A DNA stretch of 64,000 bases, taken from positions 124,001-188,000 of the forward strand of contig OMZY01000003.1 of assembly GCA_900315675.1 (NCBI GenBank). Direction: 5' to 3'. Each line of letters opens with the position of its first letter. Position 1 is the first letter of the stretch. This DNA comes from an uncultured Eubacteriales bacterium (GTDB lineage Bacteria > Bacillota > Clostridia > Christensenellales > Aristaeellaceae). The notes below the pieces were generated by a model. That model saw only the letters and a list, made by a program, of their open reading frames with translations, was not told where the DNA came from and did not search any database. Positions 33,011 to 41,575 of this stretch are shown piece by piece. Both the position numbers and the translations under genes were made by a program.

Positions 33011-33343
33011 ATGAATCGAGATCTGGCTGATATCCGTTCACTGGATCATCTGCTGCATAGTTTATACACGATCCTCAAAAACGAAAAGGATCCGGAGACC
33101 CGGTATGCGGAACGGACAATAGGCCGAATGGGAAATAATATCGGTATTGTCTTATCAGATGAACAGACCGACTTATGTGAATTATATAAGATTCTGAAAG
33201 CAGACTACAAAAGCCTGTTTCCGCCCAGATCCGGCCTGACAGATTTTTATATCCGGCGAGAGGATGGTTCCTTTCAATGCAGGCTCAATGCTGATTATCA
33301 AAGCATTCTGGCTCAGATTGAAGCAATTCTGGACAGGCACTGA
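33011..33343 (+). CDS. Hypothetical protein, 110 residues
   Basis: A small soluble protein with no signal peptide or membrane segment. The ATG at 33011 is eight bases after GAGAGGG. It is helical at the start (DLADIRSLDHLLHSLYTILK) with a later DFYIRREDGSFQCRLNADYQ segment. I do not recognise it. It is the first gene of the module bracketed by the two 28-bp palindromes and lies about 100 bp before the zinc-ribbon membrane protein. Confidence 0.65.
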   Translation: MNRDLADIRSLDHLLHSLYTILKNEKDPETRYAERTIGRMGNNIGIVLSDEQTDLCELYKILKADYKSLFPPRSGLTDFYIRREDGSFQCRLNADYQSILAQIEAILDRH

Positions 33344-33439
33344 TAAGATCAAACCATAGACCGGAACAGGCAAAAGCGGGTAAGAAAAGAACGAGGCGGA
33401 CATAGGATCCGGTCGATTTCTGCAGGGAGGATGGAAAAG

Positions 33440-33880
33440 ATGATGAAAAATCTCCGGAACCGGGACAGAAAGGCAACGCCGAAGAATAAGATCATCAGCG
33501 GGTTTGCAGTACTGGCTGTTGGGATTTTCATGACCGCAAATGCAAGCAGCAGCAGTTTCCGTTACTCATCATTTTACCCAGGGACCAGTTCCGGGAATTC
33601 CTTTATTGTTGTTATTTTTCTGGTTGCTTTGGTGTCCGTTGCTGTCAAAGTTTTTCGCGTGGAAGAACAAGGCAGGGATGATGGACTCGGACCTGTGAAG
33701 AACGTCCCGGAACGGCTTAAGCATGAAGAAAAGTCCGCTCCGGCGCCCACTCCGGTTCCTGCAGCGGTAAACGCGGAAAAGTCCCGGGAAAAGAAGATCG
33801 TATACTGTCCGTACTGCGGCACCGCACAGAAAGAGGATTATATGGTTTGCGAAAGCTGCGGCGCTGGACGGAAAAAATAA
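33440..33880 (+). CDS. Membrane protein with C-terminal zinc ribbon
   Basis: A 146-residue protein with two hydrophobic segments (IISGFAVLAVGIFM and FIVVIFLVALVSVAV), a Pro/Ala-rich linker, and a C-terminal zinc ribbon CPYCG-x9-CESCG. The first ATG at 33431 touches GGGAGG directly, so the ATG at 33440, nine bases away, is the better start. Short ribbons of this kind occur on many envelope and regulatory membrane proteins. The function is unknown. The next gene follows by 33 bp. Confidence 0.7.
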   Translation: MMKNLRNRDRKATPKNKIISGFAVLAVGIFMTANASSSSFRYSSFYPGTSSGNSFIVVIFLVALVSVAVKVFRVEEQGRDDGLGPVKNVPERLKHEEKSAPAPTPVPAAVNAEKSREKKIVYCPYCGTAQKEDYMVCESCGAGRKK

Positions 33881-33913
33881 CGGCCGGATAAACTGTACAG
33901 GAGAAAAATCAAC

Positions 33914-35152
33914 ATGCGCAGGAGAAAAAGCACCCCGAAGGAACTGATAGCGGCTGGCATTATATTTGCCATTTGTACAATACCGTCCTTTTTCACGGTG
34001 GCCAGCCGAAAACGCGGCAACTGGCAGATGGCGATAGTATTCCTGGTTCTGGTTGAGCTCGTTGCTCTGGGCACTGTGTATGTCGGGATTATCCGGCTGA
34101 AAAGAGAAAAAGCGAAGAAAGCTGCTGAAGAGGAACCGCCGGTTTTGGACAAGCAGGCGATGACTGACCAGGTCCGGAAAGTACTCAATACTTTCCGGAA
34201 GAAGGAAGCGGTCCGGAACGCTGGGGTTTACAAAGATTATATCTATCGCTACGAGCAGCAGCTGCTGGCGCTGGAGCAGGATCTTAATAAGAATTGTATC
34301 AGCGGAGCCTGTCATATCTATTTGGATAATGATGCGTGCGACGTCAATGATCCGTTTATCGATGAGATTGGTAAGGCGGAACGGATGCTTCATGACTACC
34401 TGCTGAAGGAGGCCTCCAGGCTGAAACAGCCGGTAAAGCAGGAGACGTATCTTCCGGCCACTGCCCAGCTGGAAGTGACCGTCGACGGATCAAAGATCAC
34501 CAGCTATCAGGATTTTATCGATATAGTCCAGAAGGAACTCCAGTTTCCCGAACACTGCGGCGGCAGGGTGGACCGCTTTCTGGAGCAAATCCGGGATCTG
34601 TCCTGGCTGCCCTATAAGACCTACGTTTTTACAATCTATAACACCGCGGACCTGGAACACCGGAACAATGCGCTTCTGAAGCAGATTGTCAGTCATTTTG
34701 ACCGGAACATCATCCCGTTCTGGCATCACCAGGTGGTGTATGTTGTCGTTGACGGGGAGCCGAAGAACGTCCACCTGAACCTGATCGAAGGGGAAGATCA
34801 ACAAACCCTGACGCCGCTGGAATGCTATATCATTGACGCGCTGGCGTCGGAACTGGAGAAGGATCAACATCCGCACAGCGACCTGCTCCGGAAAGAGAAT
34901 ATTGTCTCGAAAGAGAGCACTCCCTATTATTCCTTCCTGTTCCTGCCGAGAACCATTGAGTATTCTATGGGAAAGCCGGGGCGCAGTTATCTGAATATGG
35001 AAGTATCCCTGGATCAGGGCTATCCTGTTGAGGTCATTCTGTATGAAATGAGCAGGACTTTCTCCATGATCGAGATCTATATGGCGGATTCCGGCAAGCT
35101 CCCGGAGAACCCGGTGATCACAGGCCACAAAAGACACTTCAATAAAGAATGA
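33914..35152 (+). CDS. Membrane-anchored protein with a barstar-like domain
   Basis: A 412-residue protein with two N-terminal membrane segments (LIAAGIIFAICTIPSFF and MAIVFLVLVELVALGTVYVG), a helical region (about 75-180), then residues about 188-265 that resemble barstar: VTVDGSKITSYQDFIDIVQK, ELQFPEHCGGRVDRFLEQIR, DLSWLPYKTYVFTIYN, which follows the family pattern of an initial beta strand, FP..(Y/F)G, and a D..L.DL helix. The remaining 150 residues are unrecognised (SFLFLPRTIEYSMGK). Barstar inhibits barnase-type RNases, so an immunity or RNase-binding function is possible, but no barnase-like gene is next to it. Confidence 0.65.
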   Translation: MRRRKSTPKELIAAGIIFAICTIPSFFTVASRKRGNWQMAIVFLVLVELVALGTVYVGIIRLKREKAKKAAEEEPPVLDKQAMTDQVRKVLNTFRKKEAVRNAGVYKDYIYRYEQQLLALEQDLNKNCISGACHIYLDNDACDVNDPFIDEIGKAERMLHDYLLKEASRLKQPVKQETYLPATAQLEVTVDGSKITSYQDFIDIVQKELQFPEHCGGRVDRFLEQIRDLSWLPYKTYVFTIYNTADLEHRNNALLKQIVSHFDRNIIPFWHHQVVYVVVDGEPKNVHLNLIEGEDQQTLTPLECYIIDALASELEKDQHPHSDLLRKENIVSKESTPYYSFLFLPRTIEYSMGKPGRSYLNMEVSLDQGYPVEVILYEMSRTFSMIEIYMADSGKLPENPVITGHKRHFNKE

Positions 35153-35202
35153 TCCGGCTGTGGTTCCGCCGCGGATCATGAATCTGAAATGAGGGCACTC
35201 AA

Positions 35203-36558
35203 ATGGGCGCGTCGTTCTGCAACCTGTATTGCAAAAATGAGCATACGGACAGCCTGAAGGAAAGGCTGCCTAAGGAAAGCCGTCTGCTGACCGGATACGG
35301 GGACTGGTCTGTGCTGCTCCTGCAGGAGTTCAACACCCGGAAACTCATGTACCTGGCCCGGTTCATTCCCGGCGACGTGCTGATCTTTTATCTCTATGAT
35401 GACGAGGCTTTCGGCCTGTATTACTACCGTGACGGGAAAAAGCTCTCCTATCTGGACTGTGGCGAATACAACCAAAAGGTCAGGAAGGTGGCGGAAAACC
35501 TTTTCCCGGAGGATCCCCTGGCCCTGAAGAAGCTGTGGGCTATCAAACGCGGGGTGTCGGTGGATGAAAAACTGGCTTTACTGGAGGAAACCTTCGGACT
35601 GCCTTTTGACGCCGCCTACGAGCAGGAAGAAATTCCTCCGGTGCTCAAAAGCTCAGAAACCTACGACCGGATGAACGCGCGGGCCAAGGCCCTGCGCAAC
35701 CGGCCGAACCGTTATCAGCCGGAACTGCTGCCCCGGGAGGAGTGGCCGGTGAGCCTGCGGAAAAATAACGGTAAAGGGCTTCTGGGAAATGCAGAGCCCC
35801 GGACGCTCATGACGAATTTCGGGAGCTGCAGGATCTCTTACCGGAATGAGGGAGAGATTGTCTGCCTGGATGATCAGGGACAGGAACGATGGTCTTTCAG
35901 GGCGGACTGGGGCCCGCAATACTTTACATATAATTCGATCGTCAGCCGGGACGGGATCGTCGTAATCCAGGGCGACCGGATGGACAGTCAGCACGACATG
36001 GTATGGCGGCTGTCGCCGGAGGACGGATCCGTCCTGGCGCAGCGCGAGTATACCGATGATTATCTCGGGTGTTTGTGCTGGAGGGAAGATCTGGACTGCT
36101 TTGTGTATTACAGCTGCAAAGCGGGCGCGTTCGTCTTCCTGGACAGGGATTTCAATGAAATCCGGAGGACTGTGCCGGGAAAAACCCTTGGTAGTTCTTA
36201 TGTCGGCCGGTATATCGGACAATATACCTATACACCCAATGAAACAAAAGATCACGGCTGGGAGATTATCCGGACGGACATCTTCAGCGGCAAGGTGAGC
36301 CGGATCCGGCTGGAGCTTCCGCTCTACCCGCACCATATGATTCTTTCAGGGGCATGCCTCTGCTGTGGTGTGGCAGGCTTCACCTATGATTCGATTGTTT
36401 TCTTTGGCTGGGACGGCAAGGTGATTTCCCGGCACCACCTGGAGCACATCTGGAACATCTGGGAAGAAGCCGGAAAACTGTATGGCGTTGCGAGGGATGA
36501 CGCCACCCAAAACATCACCGGCGTCTACCTCTTCCGGGAAAAAGCAGCGATCGGATAA
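35203..36558 (+). CDS. Hypothetical protein with C-terminal beta-propeller-like region
   Basis: A 451-residue soluble protein. The ATG follows GAGGG by seven bases. Residues 1-190 contain MGASFCNLYCKNEHTDSLKE and a mixed alpha/beta region with YLYDDEAFGLYYYRDGKK. From about residue 205 there are repeating beta-strand patterns with Trp and Asp-Gly turns (CLDDQGQERWSFRADWGPQY, DGIVVIQGDRMDSQHDMVWR, FVFLDRDFNEIRRT, SIVFFGWDGKVISRHHLEHI) that look like PQQ-type propeller blades. I cannot name the family. It closes the module between the two 28-bp palindromes and lies 50 bp after the barstar-domain gene. Confidence 0.65.
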   Translation: MGASFCNLYCKNEHTDSLKERLPKESRLLTGYGDWSVLLLQEFNTRKLMYLARFIPGDVLIFYLYDDEAFGLYYYRDGKKLSYLDCGEYNQKVRKVAENLFPEDPLALKKLWAIKRGVSVDEKLALLEETFGLPFDAAYEQEEIPPVLKSSETYDRMNARAKALRNRPNRYQPELLPREEWPVSLRKNNGKGLLGNAEPRTLMTNFGSCRISYRNEGEIVCLDDQGQERWSFRADWGPQYFTYNSIVSRDGIVVIQGDRMDSQHDMVWRLSPEDGSVLAQREYTDDYLGCLCWREDLDCFVYYSCKAGAFVFLDRDFNEIRRTVPGKTLGSSYVGRYIGQYTYTPNETKDHGWEIIRTDIFSGKVSRIRLELPLYPHHMILSGACLCCGVAGFTYDSIVFFGWDGKVISRHHLEHIWNIWEEAGKLYGVARDDATQNITGVYLFREKAAIG

Positions 36559-36586
36559 AAATGGACACTGGGGACAGTGTCCATTT
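36559..36586. repeat. 28-bp palindromic repeat, copy 2
   Basis: Base-for-base identical to 32,858-32,885. It begins right after the TAA stop of the preceding gene and is followed by TTTGATC, so it could also act as a terminator. Confidence 0.8.
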
Positions 36587-36598
36587 TTGATCATACAC

Positions 36599-37378
36599 TC
36601 AGCGGAAGAAATCTTCCGGCTTTACTTCCCGGAACATAAAAGCCTGGTGGTTCATATCCACGCCCAGGATCATACTTGTCATGCTGTTGACGGAAACCAT
36701 ATACCACCGGTCCCCGTACCGGGCCACGGTGGGCATGCACAGAATCGTTCCGTCGCTGATCAAAGCCACGGCCACCACATTGACCACCTCGTCCGCCCCG
36801 TACTGGGCTGTCTGCTTCTTGAGGTTCTCCTGGTTTATTTCAAGGGAAAACTTGTTATCTGTTACTGAATCCGGCGTCAGGAAAATGATATCCGACATAC
36901 CGGTCAGCGCTTCAAGCCTGCTGTTGTTATACTTCTGCAGAAAAGCTTCCACATCTCCTTCTTCCTTCAGGGGGATTGTTTTTCCGTCCGGGTAATCCTC
37001 GCCCAGGATGTATGCTTCCAGGGAATTGTATATCATCCTGATCTCCGCGGCACGGAGGGAATGAAGCGTTGCGGAAACCATAAAATCATTGGCGGCGGGC
37101 ATTCTGACATAGCTTGTCGGGATATAGGCCTTTATCCTCTGAAGGAACTTCTCCACCGAATAATGGCTGGCCAGGGTTTCCCAGGCATAGGCGCTCAGCA
37201 TCTGTTCAAAGTCCAGGTTTTTCAGGCCGTTCATATAGCAGGCAACCGCGTCTTCCGGGGTATCGAAACCGGCGCCCTCATAGCGGATGGCGGAATTGGC
37301 GGCAGGCTCCTCCGCAAAGGCGCAGGAGGCGGCCAGCAGGATGGTCAGGGCCAGGAAAAAGGATATGAGTTTCTTCAT
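36599..37378 (-). CDS. Secreted protein of unknown function
   Basis: A 259-residue exported protein. The ATG at 37378 follows AAAGGAGTG by eight bases. The signal peptide is MKKLISFFLALTILLAASCA followed by FAEEP; a cysteine in LAASC may alternatively be a weak lipobox. The mature part starts with DTPEDAVACYMNGLKNLDFE, a pattern seen in small NTF2-like or DUF4878-type secreted domains, and ends with a beta-rich segment containing VARYGDRWYMVSV. It has no coupled neighbours. A structured 5' region lies upstream (37,505-37,625). Confidence 0.75.
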   Translation of the reverse strand: MKKLISFFLALTILLAASCAFAEEPAANSAIRYEGAGFDTPEDAVACYMNGLKNLDFEQMLSAYAWETLASHYSVEKFLQRIKAYIPTSYVRMPAANDFMVSATLHSLRAAEIRMIYNSLEAYILGEDYPDGKTIPLKEEGDVEAFLQKYNNSRLEALTGMSDIIFLTPDSVTDNKFSLEINQENLKKQTAQYGADEVVNVVAVALISDGTILCMPTVARYGDRWYMVSVNSMTSMILGVDMNHQAFMFREVKPEDFFR

Positions 37379-37504
37379 GAGGATCACTCCTTTCATAGCT
37401 GCTATGTATTTTATCATATTGCCAAATTGTATAACAATATTCTGGTTCAGATTACAGCAATTTCTGACAGACATTGACTCATATCTTGTATCGCGGTTTG
37501 ATTC

Positions 37505-37625
37505 CATAACAGAAAACCTGAGGAGTAATTTCCTCAGGTTTTCTGTTATGGAGTGTATCTGGTTACGGAGGCAGGAACCGTAACCCCCCGATTCCGGCCC
37601 CTGCCTCCTTCCCGGTAAGGGAATC
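37505..37625. repeat. Perfect 20-bp inverted repeat and overlapping alternative stems
   Basis: CATAACAGAAAACCTGAGGA (37,505-37,524) has a perfect inverse copy at 37,531-37,550, loop GTAATT. Just beyond, GGTTACGG pairs with CCGTAACC (37,561-37,585) while the overlapping GGAGGCAGG pairs with CCTGCCTCC (37,567-37,610), and GATTCC with GGAATC (37,589-37,625). The first two of these cannot form together. The block lies in the gap upstream of the 36.6-kb minus-strand gene. Confidence 0.6.
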
Positions 37626-37765
37626 TTAGTAAGGATGGGTAGTGGTGTTGTTTTTCTGAACCACACAAAGCATACACAAAGATTACTGCAATTGCCACCG
37701 GTTCTGCAAAACTGGTTCGTTTTTCTGCAAAAACGGTGTTGCATCAAGAAATATAATGACTGAAA

Positions 37766-37793
37766 ACGGACTGCCTCAGAGGAGGCAGTCCGT
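37766..37793 (-). terminator. Terminator of the M16C peptidase gene (copy 1)
   Basis: A 12-bp perfect stem (ACGGACTGCCTC / GAGGCAGTCCGT) with a four-base loop. The minus strand continues into GTTTTC and the plus strand into CTTTTT, so it may work in both directions. Confidence 0.8.
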
Positions 37794-37812
37794 CTTTTTG
37801 ATTGGGAAAGGA

Positions 37813-40800
37813 TCAGTTGCCGGCAAGCTGGACGAACAGATCCGCCAGGTCCGCACGGGTAACGGCGGCGTCCGGGGTTTCTGTGGTCATCTCGGCACCG
37901 ATGGCAGTCAGGAGATCGCAGAGCAGATCTTCATGCAGTTCCGCGTTCAGATCCTGATCCTCGGCAACCAGGCCGTATCCTACCAGCGTCTCCTTGCAGG
38001 CGTCGGGATCATTGGAACCGCCGCCGATCAGCAGGAACAGGCCGCCGAAGAGGTCGCCGACAGTGGCGGGTTCATCCGGCGCGAAGAGGCCTTCTTCCTT
38101 CGGCAGCATCATGCCGCTGGTGAAGGCGGCATAGATGGCGTCATGGTGTTCATTGTCTTCCGCCACATCGGAGAAGGAAACCTGGGACAGGTCTTCGGTG
38201 TGGAAGGGGTTCTGGATCGCGTCATACAGGTCGCTGTTGGCCTGCAGGGTGCCGATCGGTCCCACGGTGCCGCGGCAGCCTTTTTCCATCAGCTTGGCAT
38301 AGGCTTCGGCGGCGGCCTTCACGCTTTCGGGCGTCACGCTCTTGTAGGCGCGCATCTGCTGCAGCTTTTCATCCGCGGGCCTGCGGTGCAGGATATTGGT
38401 CATCGCGGTCACGGCGCCGCCCAGTTCGCCTGCGGGTTTTGCCAGGCTGGAATACTGCTGCATGATATAGCCGTCGATCTGTTCCTGGGTCAGCTCCATG
38501 GCAGCGAGCTTTTCCGGAATGGAATCATACAGGTCGAAGGTAGCCTTGACGTTGGGGTCCCGGTAGGAGATCAGGTACATGGCGTAATCGCCGTCCGTGC
38601 CGCACCAGACGGAGTAAGCGCCCATCTGGTCCCGCAGGACGGGAATGAGCAGCTGGTCCGCGATCAGGGAACCGATGACATTCAGGGAATAATCCGGTTC
38701 GACGCCGATCTGACTGAAGGCGGCGCAATTGCAGTTGAACTGGATATTGCCGTCCACAGAAACAGCTTCCCGGATCGGGGCAACCGGCAGGTCATAAACC
38801 GGGTACTCCCGCTCTTCGGATGCGATATCTGCGAAGAAGGTATCCACCAGAGGCGCGTTCACCGCGATGGAAGCTTCGTTGCCGGCAAAGGTGGCGACAG
38901 CGCCGCTGCGGTTGGCAAAGAAGGACTGGATGTTCTGCAGGCGGGCAACCACCGTTTCCGGTTCAGAGGCCATCTGCGCTTCCAGCTCTTCCAGGAAAGC
39001 ATAATAGGCGGTGTAGTTCAGGTAGTCATAGTACCTGCTTCTGGGATCGCCGACGCCTTCCTGGCGGGCATAGAGAGCAACGTAGGGACTGTTGTTGATG
39101 GTGTTGCGTACAAAGGCTTTCTGGGCGGTGATCCGTTCGGAAAGGGTCTGGATGTCCGTAAACTGAGTGTGGAACAGGATTTCCTTCATCAGGTCATAAC
39201 CGGCGGCGAGATCGTCGTCCAGCGCGACCCATTCAGCGATCAGGTAAGCAATGACGTCATCCTTTTCCGGTGTATCGCAGGTATCCACACCGATGGTGCG
39301 GCTCATCAGGTAACGCTCCATCAGGACGGCCAGTTCTTCCTTGCTGTGGGCGTCGGTGTCCAGCTGGCCCAGCAGACGGGTGAACAGGCGCAGGTAATGG
39401 ATATCCTCCTGGGGAAGGGTACGGGCGTCAAAGTACAGGTCCACTTTGCCCACGCCGTCCACACCGGCCACGGCGTTCATGCGGCGGACGCCGTCCGCAC
39501 CGGTTTCATCCGTGATGGCGTATTCGCGGACTTCTTCGGGCAGGTCCGCCACGGTAACGGGGGTCAGGGCAGCGATCATTTCGGCGTTTTCGTCTTCCTC
39601 GGGTTCGGCGTGGGTGGCGTCGATGATCGCCTGTTTTTCCTCGTCCGTCATGCCGGCCTTGATCTCCGCCAGCTTTTCAGCCAGGGCGGCATCCTGCTTT
39701 TCCTTCAGGCCGGGTTCGGGGTAGGTGGTGGTCAGGGTATACAGCTCGGGATCCACATACCAGTCGGAGATGGCGGCGGTCAGCAGGCCCTGGGCATTTT
39801 CGTCCATGATATTGGCCTGGTCTTCCGTGGACTCGACATAATCAAAGGGGTTGCCGGTGACGGCGTAATCATACGCCAGGTTCATGATGACGGAATCAAC
39901 AGGCTCCCCGTTTTCCAGCGCCAGCTTGTTGTTCAACAGCTGGGCGGTCACGATGGAATCCAGCTGAACCGGATCAAAACCGTCCTGCGCAATCTGCTTC
40001 AGGGAGTCGTTGACCACTGTGCGGAACGCTTCCGCGTCTTCCTTGTTGACATTGTGTGCCACAAAGACGAGGGCGTCATCCGGGGCGGCCAGCTCGCGGC
40101 CGCAGGAGAAGGAACCGGAGGGGAAGGCTTTCTTCAGGTTCTGCATGAGCAGGGAACCGTTGTTGCCCAGCAGCTCCCAGACGTGGTCCGCGGCACGCTG
40201 CTGCGCCTTGTTTTCCTTCAGGCCGGGGCAGATGATGTAGTAGTAGACAGTGGACTGGTTGGCGGTGTCGGTGCCTTCCGCCACAGCGTAGGGAACGCTG
40301 GTAACTACAGGCTCGGTGATCCGGGTATAACCGCTGTCGGTGAAGGAGAATTCCTTCTTCTCATAGGGGCTGAAGGCTTCGTCCAGCAGCTTCAGGAAGA
40401 CGGTGTAATCCTCAAAGGAACCGTACAGATAAGCGATACAGTTGGACGGATGGTAATAGGTGTCGTGGTAGTTCTTCAGGGCGTCCCAGGTCATGTCCGG
40501 GATCGCTTCAGGCTTTCCGCCGTAGTTAAAGGTCAGGGCGGCGCCGGGGAAGGTGACCAGGTTGGCGTTGTCCAGGGCGCTTTCCTGCAGGTCCAGGGCG
40601 CCGGTCATCTCGCTGTACACGGTACCGTTCAGCGTCAGGGGGCTGTCCATGTCCTCCATTTCATAGCGCCAGGCTTCCGTGCGGTAGATATCCTCCCGAT
40701 CCTTGACGATGGGATGCAGGCAGCAGTCCGTATAGAAGTCCGCCAGGGCGAGCAGCTGCTCTTCGGACAGGGAAGCCACCGGATAGCTGGTCATGGCGTC

Positions 40801-41208
40801 CATGGTATAGGCGTTCATGTAGGTCTGGTAGGATTGATAGCTGAGGTTGAACCATAGTCCGGTGCTGGGATACTTTGCGGAACCGGACAGGGTGCTGTGT
40901 TCAAATACATGGGGCAGGCCGGTGTTATCAATCGGCCGGGTGGGGAAGGTCAGCTGGAAGGCACGGTTGGTATCCTCATTGGCGATATAGAGGAGCTTCG
41001 CGCCTGTCTTCTGATGCTCAAACAGCACCAGATCCGCGCCGACCATCTCAAAAGGCCGGATTTCCTTGACTTCAAAGCCTTCGACTACATCGCCGACGGC
41101 GGGCAGACCCGCGGCTTCGTCAGCGTCGGCAGGAGCCGGCTCCGCGATCGCGGGCAGGACGCTGACAAACAGAGCCAGCGCAAGCAACAGGGATAACAGT
41201 TTTTTCAT
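37813..41208 (-). CDS. Secreted M16C (PreP-like) metallopeptidase with SLH-like C-terminus, copy 1
   Basis: A 1131-residue exported zinc peptidase. The signal peptide is MKKLLSLLLALALFVSVLPA followed by IAEP. The inverted zinc motif is LPHVFEHSTLSGS with His100, Glu103 and His104, and a third ligand Glu200 in GTVYSEMTGAL; the 96-residue gap matches presequence-protease PreP. Two M16 halves follow (PreP-like linker near residue 520-570, rich in charged helices). The last ~118 residues resemble an S-layer homology domain (SFSDVAEDNEHHDAIYAAFT, GLFAPDEPATVGDLFGGLFL, VTRADLADLFVQLAG). PreP-type enzymes degrade unstructured peptides, so this copy probably digests peptides at the cell surface. A close paralogue of the same length lies at 47.5-50.9 kb. 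Confidence 0.9.
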   Translation of the reverse strand: MKKLLSLLLALALFVSVLPAIAEPAPADADEAAGLPAVGDVVEGFEVKEIRPFEMVGADLVLFEHQKTGAKLLYIANEDTNRAFQLTFPTRPIDNTGLPHVFEHSTLSGSAKYPSTGLWFNLSYQSYQTYMNAYTMDAMTSYPVASLSEEQLLALADFYTDCCLHPIVKDREDIYRTEAWRYEMEDMDSPLTLNGTVYSEMTGALDLQESALDNANLVTFPGAALTFNYGGKPEAIPDMTWDALKNYHDTYYHPSNCIAYLYGSFEDYTVFLKLLDEAFSPYEKKEFSFTDSGYTRITEPVVTSVPYAVAEGTDTANQSTVYYYIICPGLKENKAQQRAADHVWELLGNNGSLLMQNLKKAFPSGSFSCGRELAAPDDALVFVAHNVNKEDAEAFRTVVNDSLKQIAQDGFDPVQLDSIVTAQLLNNKLALENGEPVDSVIMNLAYDYAVTGNPFDYVESTEDQANIMDENAQGLLTAAISDWYVDPELYTLTTTYPEPGLKEKQDAALAEKLAEIKAGMTDEEKQAIIDATHAEPEEDENAEMIAALTPVTVADLPEEVREYAITDETGADGVRRMNAVAGVDGVGKVDLYFDARTLPQEDIHYLRLFTRLLGQLDTDAHSKEELAVLMERYLMSRTIGVDTCDTPEKDDVIAYLIAEWVALDDDLAAGYDLMKEILFHTQFTDIQTLSERITAQKAFVRNTINNSPYVALYARQEGVGDPRSRYYDYLNYTAYYAFLEELEAQMASEPETVVARLQNIQSFFANRSGAVATFAGNEASIAVNAPLVDTFFADIASEEREYPVYDLPVAPIREAVSVDGNIQFNCNCAAFSQIGVEPDYSLNVIGSLIADQLLIPVLRDQMGAYSVWCGTDGDYAMYLISYRDPNVKATFDLYDSIPEKLAAMELTQEQIDGYIMQQYSSLAKPAGELGGAVTAMTNILHRRPADEKLQQMRAYKSVTPESVKAAAEAYAKLMEKGCRGTVGPIGTLQANSDLYDAIQNPFHTEDLSQVSFSDVAEDNEHHDAIYAAFTSGMMLPKEEGLFAPDEPATVGDLFGGLFLLIGGGSNDPDACKETLVGYGLVAEDQDLNAELHEDLLCDLLTAIGAEMTTETPDAAVTRADLADLFVQLAGN

Positions 41209-41527
41209 TTTTTTCCCTCCGTTATAGTGTGTATACTGCCCCGGGACGCGGAACAGTCAGAAGAGCGGGAACGCTCTTGCTGCGCGGAAAACAAATGGCT
41301 CATTGCCCGGATCCCAGCTCAAAACACCGGAATGGATCCGGCCGGAAATGAACCCTCCTCTATTCAGAAACTATGAACAGTGTAATACAACGGAGCAATA
41401 TTTGCAACTTGTATGCAGCTTTGTGCACATAGTGAGCAGAAAGCGGTAAACTGCCGGGAAACCGACAGGAAAGGATGACGATGCCGTGTTTTCCGGCGGA
41501 CGCGAAAAGAACGGGCAAAAGAACAGC

Positions 41528-41550
41528 CCTGTGAACCAACCGTTCACAGG
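41528..41550 (-). terminator. Probable terminator of the creatininase-MerR operon
   Basis: CCTGTGAAC / GTTCACAGG with a five-base loop; the minus strand continues GCTGTTCTTTTG. The rest of the 41,209-41,575 gap holds the upstream region of the peptidase gene and no gene. Confidence 0.6.
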
Positions 41551-41575
41551 ACTGCTGCAGATTCGGCGGGAATGC

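Noticed and set aside
37756-37812. A phage or plasmid attachment site at the peptidase terminator.
   Set aside because: The inverted repeat fits a bidirectional terminator; there is no second copy and no integrase nearby.
37756-40857. A very long open frame (about 1030 codons) on the plus strand opposite the M16C peptidase gene.
   Set aside because: It is the mirror of a GC-rich, codon-biased gene. Its translation is rich in Gly, Val, His and Gln without recognisable motifs, and the minus-strand frame has a signal peptide and zinc motif. The same holds for long opposite frames at 48.8-51.7, 7.7-9.7, 21.1-22.5 and 2.6-4.1 kb.
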